In this document: piece by piece, positions 24,103 through 34,357 of the stretch
Layout of the letters: every line of letters starts with the position of its first letter
Numbering within the stretch: the stretch's first letter is position 1
Assembly: GCA_029204225.1 (NCBI GenBank)
Contig: CM055111.1
Location: 30,533,464-30,597,463, forward strand
DNA: 64,000 bases
Source: Diphasiastrum complanatum
Lineage: Eukaryota > Streptophyta > Lycopodiopsida > Lycopodiales > Lycopodiaceae
Reading direction: 5' to 3'
Position numbers and translations under genes: made by a program
The notes under the pieces: model-generated
Database searches by the model: none
What the model was told of the DNA's origin: nothing
The model's input: only the letters and a program-made list of their open reading frames with translations

Positions 24103-25070
24103 ATTGGATCAACTTGTGCACACAAAAGCTCAAGTCGGGCCTAGTGTTAGTAAGCCAAATCAAGGAGCCTATAAGACTCCTAAAAAGTGTGATGTCCTCA
24201 AAGAATCTTTCATCACCTTTATTAGGAGCTTTCACAATTTCCTCCATTGGAGTATCTTTGCTCTTAGAATTTTCCATATGGAATTTTTTCAACATAGAAA
24301 GAGCATATCTAGATTTACATATAAAAACATAATCTTCATGAAAGTCAATGTCTAGGCCTAGTATGTAATGGATCTCTCCTAGATCTTGCATTTTAAACTC
24401 ACTTCCTAGTGCTAGCTTAGTTTCTTCAACTAGCTTGATACAACTTCCACAAAGAATAATGTGATCAACATAGATTAGAATAATGACAATATTACTATCA
24501 ACAAACTTTAGATACATGGAAGGATCATAGTCACTAAGGTCTCCAAGGATGGAAGCTCCTCCCTGACAACATAAGTCTGCACAATATTGTCATACTCATC
24601 TCTAAGTCCATTAAGGACTACTTGAACAAGTTCAGTGTTCTTAAGAGCATCACCAATACCTGCTAACTCTTGATGAAGACCCTTTACTCTCATTACATAA
24701 GATGAAGCACTCTTATCTACTCTCTGATAACTTAAAAAGATTTGATTTCTAAGTGTAAGCAATCTAGAAGTATTCTTAATTTCATAGATTGTTTTGAGAG
24801 TGTCCCAAGCCTCCATAGCAGTGGTGCATAACTGATCTCTCTTAACACTTCATTTGTGACATTCATTTTAATGAAATGAAGAGCAATTTTTGTTCTTTTA
24901 TTGAATGTTGTAGCTTCATTAGGTGTTGCATGTTCTTCTTCAGCTCCACTTACAATGTCCATTACATCCTACAGAATCAATAATGATTCCATTCTAATCT
25001 TCCACATTGCATAATTGGAAGATGTTAATCTCTCACTGTGCTCCAAGAAATGTGAACCAGTTGAAGACAT
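24103..25070 (-). pseudogene. Ty1/Copia copy deleted from gag to late RT
   Basis: Read on the minus strand from ATG at 25070. The gag (MSSTGSHFLEHSERL, NYAMWKIRMES) has one in-frame TAG near 24970 and a frameshift near 24850. It continues with EAWDTLKTIYEIKNTSRLLT to REELPSLETL. At about 24537 it jumps directly into the C-terminal part of reverse transcriptase (LSDYDPSMYLKF, LIYVDHIILCGS, HYILGLDIDF, SLIGSLIWLTNTRPDLSF). Zinc knuckle, protease, integrase and most of RT are missing. The RT box YVDD reads YVDH. The left end meets the plus-strand integrase fragment at about 24100. Confidence 0.85.
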
Positions 25071-25749
25071 ATTCACTTTGAGAAATTCTAGTAATGACAA
25101 GGATGGAGTTGAATATGTTGCTTGCTATCTCAATCTAGGATCTAACACTTATAATGTTGACCCAACCTATGAAATCTAGCAACAGAATGTGAGATCAAGC
25201 TCACAACAAAATAAATCAATCTATCTTGAATTTGGATCTAGCTTCTATCAAAGAAATGAAGCACATGCAAGTATGAAGTCTATCTCTCCCACGAGTTTCA
25301 AAGAACTGATAAACTTTGTAGGAGCTTGATTTCAACTCAAACACAATACTTGTGTGAAATGAAATATCTAAGACCTCATAAAACTCACCTTTATCCAATT
25401 CTACTTGATTGATAATGAGAATTAAAAATATTGGTGAAAAGAACTGATGTGTGCTCACTTTGGCATATCACATGAGATGAGTACTCTCCCTATCTCTTTG
25501 ATTGCCTAAAACTCTTCTAAAAACAAATCAAATTGATTTAGAAACTTGAGCATCACAATCTACTCTTCAATACCTATCTAACAAGCTATAGAACATCAAA
25601 TCGGATCATTCTTTGAGAAGTAGCACTCAAACAAAGAGGGCTGATTCAACACGTGTGAGCTCTCTATCCATACAGGTCTTAGCTGGAGGAGATCAAGCTT
25701 GATTTTGTCCACTTATATATATATATATATCAATAACATATCGTGCAAA
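25071..25749 (-). other. Probable leader and LTR of the minus-strand Copia copy
   Basis: On the minus strand the run of AT repeats at 25718-25731 followed by AAGTGGAC is a good TATA-like element about 650 bp upstream of the gag start. CACGTGTG lies at 25650-25657, a motif shared with other Copia LTRs here. No clean tRNA-Met primer site was found, so the LTR limits are open. Confidence 0.4.
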
Positions 25750-26130
25750 TTCCGACGTCCGTGTCCGACGTATAATCAAAAATTTCATAATCCATCACAA
25801 TCCGACACGTCAAGTTTCGACGTCCTAGTAAAAAATCCGAAATTCATAGTCCAATGATTGGGAATATGGCGGCAACCATTTTTCAAAGGCACGTTGGAGT
25901 CTGACATGTCCGATTCCGACATGCAGACGTGGATATGACCTATCACACATTTTTTTAAAACAAAAATACGTGTAATCCGACGTGGACGTCAGAATCCGAC
26001 GTGCGTCGCATTCCGACGTCCACGTCAGCATGCCAAAAGCCTATCCACGGAATCTGTATGGGCTTGAATGGGCACAGACGTCGGATTTCGATGTGTTTGG
26101 AGGCCGTTGGATTCCGACGTCTGTTTCAAT
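25750..26130. repeat. Array of TCCGACGTCC / GACGTC motifs, first locus
   Basis: About eight variants of ATTCCGACGTCCACGTCAG occur between 25752 and 26130, in both intact and decayed forms (CCGACACGTC, CCGACATG). The GACGTC core is the palindrome recognised by plant bZIP factors of the CRE/TGA type. The array lies immediately upstream, on the minus strand, of the TATA-like AT run at 25718, so it could be the U3 enhancer part of an LTR. The same array recurs at 31985-32425. Confidence 0.7.
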
Positions 26131-26579
26131 CTTCCAATTCGCGTGATCCAGCGCCTTCTCTTTCACTTTGTCTTTTGCAGATTTGAGTGTCTTTGGAGCG
26201 ATTGAGGGCAATCAGTGCTTGAGGGCTTGAAGGTGCTTGAAGATCAATGCTTGAAGATCATTGTTTGAGGTTGGTGCTTGGTTTTTGTTTGTTTTGCTTT
26301 TTGTTTGTTTGTTTGAGGTTGATGTTTGTTTGTTTGTTTGAAGAGGAGATAGAGAGTGTGAATGTTAGGGGTTTTTCGGATGAGGGGTTGGTTCTGTCAT
26401 AAATCCCTAAAAGGGGAAGGGCCCACAATGCCCTTACGGTAGGAATCGAGGATGGCCGCTTCCAACCCTGGTGGCTCGCTCGATCGCTCCGTGCTCTTCC
26501 AGCCAATGAAAGTTTTCTAGGCTTCCAGAAGTATGGTAGAAAGAGGGTAGGTTCTGCTTCAGTCAACCTAGTCTTGGCC
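26131..26579. repeat. Low-complexity TTTG-rich region and flank
   Basis: Imperfect TTTG repeats at about 26283-26340 (GTTTGTTTGTTTG). The minus-strand open frame through it (Lys/Asn/Gln-rich) is a repeat artefact. The rest is unassigned. Confidence 0.6.
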
Positions 26580-27735
26580 CAGTACTACGGTCATCCTCTC
26601 ACACTACTATCGAGACTGATTCTCCTAGAACAATACTAAAACTAGGACATCCCGCGTCCTTGCAAGATCCACTATTGGTAGGATGCAGGGCTATGGTGCT
26701 CTAAGGATTTCATCCAACCGCTCTATCCCGAGCATGGATATAATTGGCGGTGATGTATCTTCAACCCTAGCAAGATAGTGATGGTTAGATGCGAAGTACC
26801 GATGTATGGCATGTTAGGTCCTAGAGGGAGATTGGGAAGCATCCCTGCCCTTGTGGTATTCAGACCATACATGAATTTTAAGGACCCTAATTATTGAAAA
26901 TATTTCGGACCTTTAGAAATATGACTACCTAAACGGTCGGTGGCATCTTAGAACTGCTAGACCTGAGTTCTTCTTTTGAATGTCTAAATTGTTCTCATCT
27001 CTAACGGTGAACTCGTGGCGGTGCAACCACATAGGTCTACTATGTACCTACGATCTTCTCCTAAGTCATATCTCTGGTCTCGATTAGTACTACTGTCTAA
27101 TCCAGACGACCGTATCGCTGGTTCTCTAAGTAGTAGGGGGTGGGCTCTATCTGCGTACGTGGCAGAGGTGGCTTCTGTCAAATGCCAAAATCTGTCTTCT
27201 GTGAGTACATATGCTTCAAAGTAGTTGTAATCCTCACAATGTTGTGTTCTACGTAGAGTGTCTCTAGGGCATAGATACTGGTATTCTGGGGTGAAAAAAT
27301 AGTAGCATGGAGGTCCTCTCTGTCTCAATTGACAGATGTCACTATGCGCAGGTTGGAACTAACCCTCTTCTCCCATCATACGGGGTCCAACTCGTTGAAT
27401 CTATTATCTCAATTCTAGACCCCTCCTTTGAGATTAGGTTATGTGTCTGCCTAGGACTGTTAAGGGTATATCCATTGAAATTGTTCAGTTTTTATTGGAC
27501 ACCCTAAACACTGTTTTTCTAAGTGGGGTAGATCAAGTGAAATGTGGTGAGTACATTATGCGTGCCATCCTGTTCACCGGACGGTAGCGTTTCCCAGATT
27601 TCGGGTCTAGGTATTTCGCTAGACAGTACCAAAAATGGTGTGCTTACTTTGCGACTTAACCGTGACAGCGTATTTCAGTTGTTCCCGGTGGACTACCCGC
27701 TCTGGTGTTTCACAGACGTCGGGCCCAGTTAACAC
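26580..27735. pseudogene. Decayed coding-like tract of unknown family
   Basis: This patch is richer in CG dinucleotides than the neighbouring elements and has several protein-like but broken frames. Plus strand: 26800-26900 (SKIVMVRCEVPMYGMLGPRG), 27307-27507, and 27440-27735 in two overlapping frames (GVDQVKCGEYIMRAILFTG; FQLFPVDYPLWCF). Minus strand: 27328-26984 (114 codons). No domain could be named. A degraded endogenous viral element or an unknown retroelement ORF are possibilities that the sequence alone cannot settle. Confidence 0.3.
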
Positions 27736-28455
27736 TTTCCATAATAGAGTCACAAAACGAATTCAACTTGGAAACTTCAAATAGCGTACTAACGGAGATT
27801 TTAGCATAGAGTGACTAGTGCTAGAAATCACGTAGTATCAAGCGATTGCTTAATGTCCTATTCACAGGAAACCGATTTCATCATAAGTGAAACAGCATTC
27901 AAGATTTCGGTGATTCTAGTAATTTCTTGCAACAAGAAAGCATTTGTCAACCGCTCTTACAATCCTTACATTTGTTAATTTCCAGATAATACGACATAAG
28001 CAAATAAGGACCTCCAACCTTAAACCACCGTATGGTGACGTGACTTACTTGCTAGTCTAAACCCAACATAACATGCTTATGGGAATTTGGTACACCAAGT
28101 CACTGATGTTCACTAGCATTGCAGGCATTGTATTGTAGAATTGCTATTAAGTCCCTTCACTATGTAACACAGAATTGCGGATCCCATACATATGCACTCT
28201 ATCACGGAATGGTGTGGAACCACAACAAAAACTGATTAACTAATAACCAGTATGCATACGAACATCATACCATATGACAATATTGAGATGAAAAATGAGT
28301 TACCTTAGTGATGAATTGGGAAGCCGGATTGCCGCAAGAACCGCTTAGTCATGAATGCTTCTTCACTCCTTCAATCGCAATCCCTTTGCTGTTTGCTACT
28401 GGTTTTGCCAGTGGTGGTTGGATACATGGTAAAACCAAAGGGAAGGCAACTGGCA
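27736..28455. other. Unassigned non-coding sequence
   Basis: No domain, LTR end or repeat structure was identified. Confidence 0.35.
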
Positions 28456-28613
28456 GGGATGGAACATTGGCAATGACGGATATATCGGTTTAATGTTGAG
28501 CAAATCAGATTTGTCATATACAAATCCTCTTCGTCAGCGATGGAAAGACAGGGGCTTGATTCATTTCTTTTGAGCAGAAAAATCTTCAAAAGGTATCTCT
28601 CTGTCAGCGATGG
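28456..28613 (-). repeat. Second locus of the CATCGCTG motif, opposite strand
   Basis: GTCAGCGATGG at 28533-28543 and again at 28603-28613 (70 bp apart), with a weaker GCAGGGATGG at 28453-28462, are reverse complements of the core found at 312-770. The copy at 28601 is flanked by CTGTC and GACAG. The core and spacing match the first locus, so the two are probably the same repeat family in opposite orientation. Confidence 0.45.
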
Positions 28614-28689
28614 ACAGGACAGGACATGCAAGGCAGAACCAGCTTCAAACAAAGGTAGACAATGATCAAAACTTTAGAATCTCTGATTC

Positions 28690-29300
28690 TTGATGGTTCC
28701 CAGGCCGCAGGTTCTCTTCACAGTAGGCCGCAGATCTAGTAGGCAGGTGTGAATCCACAGTAGGAGGAACTGTAGGCAACCAGAACTAGTAGATAGGCAA
28801 GTGGGTAGCCACAGATAGGTAGCGAGGAGTTACAGAGACTGCACAGATAGATGGCAATGATAGGAGGTCGCACCCTGCTCTAAAAATGCAGGCATGCTGA
28901 CAGGCTTCCAGCAAGCACACTAAACGCAGAGGCAGGGGGTAGATCGCAGGGCCAGCAGAAGCGTTGGGTTGCAAGAGACAGCTTGCAAGAGGCAGTTGAT
29001 GAGGCAGCGAGCAACCGCAGGTAGGTCGCAGGTGAAGCAACGGAGGCAGAGGCAAGTGAGGCAGCGAGCCCTTGTAGGAGCAGCAAACAAAGGCAGACGG
29101 ACAGAAACACCTCCAACGAGCACAGTGAAGGCAGGTGAGGCGATCTGCCAGTAGGGCAGATCGCAGTAGGTGAGGCAGCGAGGGGCTGCAGACAGAGGTA
29201 AGGCAATGAGGGCTACAGGAGCAGTGAACAAAGACAAGGTAGTGCACAAAGGCAGCCTCCAATGAGCTATTCCAAGCTCTCCATAGGTGCAGTGAGGGTA
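28690..29300 (+). repeat. Purine-rich GGCAG/GCAG low-complexity tract
   Basis: Imperfect repeats of GAGGCAGCGAG, GTAGGTCGCAG and AGGCAG over about 600 bp give strong purine/pyrimidine asymmetry. Three overlapping minus-strand frames (up to 178 codons, rich in Cys, Leu, Pro, His) stay open only because the pyrimidine strand has few stop codons. No domain is present. Confidence 0.65.
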
Positions 29301-29559
29301 TAGGACCGCAGACAGTGTGCAAGTCGCCGAGTCGTCTTAAATGAAAAACAGGGCTTGATGAGTCCTTTGCATATTATGAGTAGCGATCAGAGGCCAACGG
29401 TGGTTCCTTTCATCGCTTGTCGTCTCTGTCTCATTATTTGATTGAGTAAAGGTACTAGTGGTGCTCACACAGCTACGAAAATGACTTATCATCACATTAC
29501 ACTGCTTCACTCTCCTTCTTCACATCAGAACTCAATAGGTAAACAAGCCTCTCTGAGTA
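29301..29559. other. Unassigned non-coding sequence
   Basis: Nothing recognised. Confidence 0.4.
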
Positions 29560-30300
29560 TTTACCTATAAACTCACTCCCTCACACCCTTTTCTTCTCAA
29601 ACAAACCAACACTTCAATCTCGTTCACAAAAACCAATGTCATGACTCTATTGAAACAAGAATCCTAACAAGAGTCCAGCCAAGCGAGAAATAATAGCCTA
29701 ATCACCCAATAATGAGTCTTCAATCAACTAACCAAGTAGGAAACAAGCATTACTAAATTTCCATCCACCATCATCCAACTACAAGAATCAAACACCATCA
29801 ACCTACTTCCATCATTCAACCATTAGCAAAACCTTAGTATCCCTCAATCAATCATCAATCAAAAGACTTCTTTCTTACCATGCACAACCAAATCATACAA
29901 GCAATCACTCCAACTTCGACGTTATCCACTCAATGCACTCAAAAGGTATGCATACCAAGTACTCGCTTTTTTTCTCAATGCAAAATCAAACACTCCATGA
30001 TGCACTCCTACTTGAGATGAGATTCAAGCAATAACCACCAACTCCCATAGCGGACTCTAACATGGAGCAACAACATCCACAATCAATAACATTAAAATGG
30101 AACTAACTTCCAAGCATCCTCAAGCAAGCAAGTTCTCCTCAAAAAGACTCTCAACCAACATCACATCTAAACTATCACATCAAACTCATCAAACTCTCCA
30201 CTCTCAACTTAGCAACTATCAACATCATCTCATTATCCAACTATCACCTCAAACTATCACATCATTAGCCAACTATATCCAACTATATCTCAACACAAAG
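29560..30300 (+). repeat. A/C-rich asymmetric tract
   Basis: About 740 bp in which the plus strand is dominated by A and C (runs such as CCATCATCCAACTACAAG and CAACATCATCTC), with few G. No coding motif is present. It may be the untranslated part of a minus-strand element whose transcript would be G/U-rich. Confidence 0.55.
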
Positions 30301-31234
30301 AGTGGCCTCCTTTTATAGTAAATCCCAAGTGTCCCCCTTCAAAATGAGGCTTTGCCAATTTTCATGCCCTTCCAGCCTTCTTTCCATTTGTCCAATCCCC
30401 ATTGGCAAGTACATCAAGTGGCCTCCTTGAGGGTGTAGGGGTTGGTGCCATTTAAGGCCCCTTTCCAAAACTAGCCAAGATGCTTCTTTTGTCAACAGCT
30501 AGAGGAGGTATCTACCAAACTTTGCTAGCCTCTAAGGCCTTCTTGCATTTATGATCCAAAAGGTTGTTGAAGACTCTTGCCAAACTTTCTCTCTCTTGTT
30601 AGGTGTCCTCTATTTCCTTCGGTCCTCCATTTTCCTTGACTTTTCATTTGATTTTCCTTGTAGTATGCACACCCCAACTTTTGGTTTTTGGTTTCTCGGG
30701 ATTACCGACTAATTTGCGTACTTTGCCCATTTCCCGTAATTTGCCCAATTTTGCTCGTTAGGGTTTCTGCCAATTTTAAGTATTGCCCACAATTCACAAC
30801 TTGGGTTTTGCCCGATAAATATTTTTCTTTGATGGCTCTTTGACTGGAGTTGACTTTTTTGGCATTCATGACTAGGGCTCCCACGACAACACGGTTTCTC
30901 TCTCACAAGGATTTGTAGGTTTAATAAGATTCTAACACCATTCACTCATCAAATCTATAATGGAAACAATGGTTTTTCATAAGCACATCACTAGTTTCAC
31001 TCTACACAACTTGTTTGAAGCTCAAATATTGAAAAAACACAAAGTTTTGGTGAAAGTACCACCTCCAGCAGCCTCTCACACGTGTGAGAAGTACTTCTGA
31101 ACTTTACACACTAATCTGAACCTCAACGTCACAAGTAAACTATTAGAAAAGGTCGCCCTCCTTCAACGTGACTCTAGCACCAATGCTTCACCAAAATGAA
31201 GATTCTTGGATCATCAATCAAGCTCTTTCACTTG
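30301..31234 (-). other. Unassigned, probable internal region of a minus-strand LTR element
   Basis: It lies on the internal side of the primer-binding site at 31235. CACACGTGTG occurs at 31077-31086. No gag or pol domain was recognised. Confidence 0.35.
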
Positions 31235-31913
31235 GCTCTGATACCATGTCAAATTTCAGAGTTTATGGACTGAAATTGATCTACAAATGATCACAAAGAG
31301 TGATTGGTAGCTTGGGATCTTGATCTATATCAAGCCTAGCTTTCAAATCTAGCTTCTACTTGACAATCTTTGTGTTTCCAAGCAAGAACAATAAAAAAAG
31401 ATGATCCACGACTTCACATGTGTGAAGTACAGCTACTGTATGGCCTGATAACAGAGAAATAGTTTACTTATCATTTACAAAGCATTCATCCACAAAGAAA
31501 GTACTTAAGAGAGTCAAAACACAATGATAGCTTCACAAACCAAGATTTCTCATCATTAGCTCAATAATGGATCCATCATGGATCAAGTACAAATTCACCA
31601 TAATCTCTATCTAAGCTACATCCAGCATGTGTAGGACAGCTCATTGTACTTATCCATATCCACTTTGGATAAGATCTATCAAGTTTGCCACATCATCCAT
31701 TGGTGGTTTGTGTTGACCTTCTAGATTCCTACAATCTAGGACCTAACTCCTATAATTAGGAGATGTCATATTAGACTCAAATGAAAGCTAATCAAAACAG
31801 ATCTGAATATTAAAAGTGTCATTTCACATGTGTGGACAGGTCCTCACACGTGTGGATCCACATAGATGTCTAATATTCATCAAAAACCATGTGAAAATTG
31901 CTAAATTCTAACA
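31235..31913 (-). mobile_element. Copia-type primer-binding site and 5' LTR, minus strand
   Basis: GCTCTGATACCA at 31235-31246 is the reverse complement of TGGTATCAGAGC, the site paired with the 3' end of initiator tRNA-Met. The LTR starts directly after it (TGTCAAATTTC at 31247) and probably ends near 31913 (...TTCTAACA). It carries the paired palindromes CACATGTGTG (31825-31834) and CACACGTGTG (31845-31854). The matching 3' LTR was not identified. Confidence 0.65.
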
Positions 31914-31984
31914 AAGAAAAATGCGTGCGCTGTTTTTTACGCATTTTTTATTTTATTTTTACCTAATTTGGGAAGTCAAAATCC

Positions 31985-32425
31985 GACATCCTAACACGTT
32001 GGATAGACGTCGGACACATGTCGGATATATTTTTTGATCATTCTGTTAACAAACGTCAGATCATGACAACTTTATGAGATGTCGGATTCCGACATTCCAA
32101 GATACATCGGATAGACATCAGATGGGCGTCGGACATCCGTCGGTGAAATTTTGAGATCATTCTGTGTTTACAGACATCGAAATCTGACTGAATTTTAGCA
32201 CGTCGCAATCCAACGGCCACGTCAGACAGTTTGCGATGTCTTTGGATGTCGCAATCCGACGTCCACGTAGGACGTCGCATTCCGACGTCCACATCAGACG
32301 TCGCAATGCGACGTCCAGGTCAGCACCTGTGGCCGTCACCGAAATTTGGTTCTGTGGTGTCCGACATGTCGTGCTTGTCGGACTGCGACGTATTTTAAAG
32401 TCGTCGGATTCTGACGACCTTATAG
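31985..32425. repeat. Array of GACGTC motifs, second locus
   Basis: At least ten variants of TCGCAATCCGACGTCCACGT occur, densest at 32240-32330, where units of about 25-30 bp follow one another in tandem. Outlying degenerate copies read GACATC, GATGTC or GTCGGA. It is the same motif as at 25750-26130 and again lies beside a minus-strand LTR. The ORFs through it (rich in Asp, Arg, Ser, Val) reflect the repeat. Confidence 0.75.
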
Positions 32426-32489
32426 TGCGTCCTGCAAGCAAAAGCACTTATGTTCTGATGTATACACCCTCACCTCTTCAAAGCATGAA

Positions 32490-33120
32490 GCTTTGACACC
32501 ATGTGAAGTTTTTAGCATGTGTGAACTTCACCACACACTTTATGAGGTGTTGTGATTGCACAAGATTGATCGATGAACACATTACTTGAAAAATATAAGG
32601 CAAGAGCACAATGGCATACATCAGAATGAAAAAACTAACTTTATAGGAAAAACAGCTTGCTCTCGAGTAGAGAGAGAAAATCAAGACCAAAAATTTGGAT
32701 AGAGAGAGAATGAGCCAAAATCACCAAAATCTCAATATTCACAATGTGGCAAAACAAGCCAAAGTTTTCCCTACATCAAAGAGGCTCGAATTCCTATAGT
32801 GGAGTTGCATGGAAAGTCCACTTCACTTATTTAACTCAACTACCAAGGATCCACATGTAATACTGCATGCCGGATATTGCATGTACTGCATGTCAACTGT
32901 AGATCATGAAAACTACTTTGCATGTTGCATGCACTGATTGCATGTTGCATGCATGCATTCTGAATGACTGTGCATGTTATCTAAACCTTTGCATAACGTC
33001 ATAAATGAATCTATCTAGCTCAAACTCGACCTATCCCAAGAAGGTTATATGCTCAATTCACATACCTCTATGTATAATAAAATCAAAGGAAATAAGGTGA
33101 GCATAGCCCCCAAAGTCAAG
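32490..33120 (-). mobile_element. Second minus-strand LTR with decayed primer-binding site
   Basis: GCTTTGACACCA at 32490-32501 differs from GCTCTGATACCA at two positions and is followed at once by TGTGAAGTTTTTAGC, a plausible LTR terminus. The far end of the LTR is not clear. The sequence holds many GCATG repeats at 32870-32970 (TGCATGTTGCATGCA). Confidence 0.45.
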
Positions 33121-33551
33121 ATAGGAAGATATTTTTTACCATTTTTCACAACACTTGCATCCAATCACATGCTTGTTGGATGGTGGATCCAAAGCTCCAA
33201 AGTATTGTTGGGGAAGTGACTCATTTCAACTTTCTAACATCTTTTGGTGAATCTTCTTGTGTAGATGATGCTATGCAAGTGGATGGATGTTTTCTTGATT
33301 TTTTGAAAACTAATGGATCAGGAAAAGAGGTATTAGTCAATGGCTTTGATGGTCAAGTGTAAGATCTGAGGTTGATCTCAAAGGGCTTCAACAACACAAA
33401 AGGGAAAGTGACAACTTGGAGCTACTCAAGAGCATCAAAGGAGAGTCAATTGGCAAAGATGTTACGGATCTATTTTTGCAAGTTATTGAAGACTCAAGTA
33501 AGGTCAAAGAATTAGAAAGAAAGTGTTGTTCAAGTTTATGTTACTTGTTCT
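33121..33551 (+). other. Two short open frames, unrecognised
   Basis: Frames at 33180-33362 (60 codons) and 33416-33604 (62 codons, running into the LTR) are protein-like (HFNFLTSFGESSCVDDAMQV; VTDLFLQVIEDSSKVKELER), but no domain was recognised. They lie just outside the LTR that starts at 33552. Confidence 0.3.
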
Positions 33552-34339
33552 TGACAAAATTTCCAGAATTCACACGTGTGGGGAATGTCCACAAGAGTGA
33601 TTGATCTTGATTAAGCTTTGTGATTGGCACTATAACTTGATTCTAGATTGACCAACAAGATCTAGTTCAGAAGAAATGGCTAATTCACAATCTAGCATGC
33701 TAATCAACAGAATATAATAGCAATAAATCAAAGAATGAATAAAAGTACAAGATTTCAGTGTATGAGCATTTGCCTCAACACGAGTTAGAGAGAGAGCTAG
33801 AGAGATAACAAGCAAAATTAGTTTAGATCTAAATTGCATGAGATAGCTACAAAACTTTGGTTCTTCATCATTGATTGTGTGGAGAGCTACACATATTTAT
33901 GGAGTTTGAGGTAGCTCAAGGTAGAACCACATCCATCCATTCCAAAATGACATCTAAAGTGACATCTAGAGTCTATGTGACATTTGTCACTTGTCATGCA
34001 TGAGATTCTACCAACTTTTTACAAGTGTATTAGTTCTAACTAGAAATGTTCAAATCATCATGCATGTGTCCATTAAACTTTGTGCATGCTTGCAAGTCAC
34101 TATGGATCACTTACAATTAATGCATGTGAATTGCCATGAGTTTCTACAAGCATAATCATGCTAATTCAATGTCTACAAACTATATGCAAGTTGCATTTAT
34201 CAAACTAGATAATACATAACCATGTAGCTCGAGTTCTATGTAGGATAAACTTGGCATTTTTCATTTAATGAGCTACATACTTGCATGGTACAACATTTGT
34301 ATCAAGCCAAGAAATCGATATGGATTTCAATTTTACACA
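33552..34339 (-). mobile_element. 3' LTR of the minus-strand Copia element
   Basis: 788 bp bounded by TG (33552) and CA (34339). On the minus strand it is preceded by the polypurine tract TTTTTTAGGAGGAG. A perfect CACACGTGTG lies at 33571-33580. Its minus-strand end matches 37961-38115, and its middle to left part matches 41441-41740. Confidence 0.8.
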
Positions 34340-34357
34340 CTCCTCCTAAAAAATGAT

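Noticed and set aside
28786-29322. 178-codon Cys/Leu/Pro-rich frame and two overlapping frames
   Set aside because: All three frames are open together because the pyrimidine-rich strand lacks stop codons.
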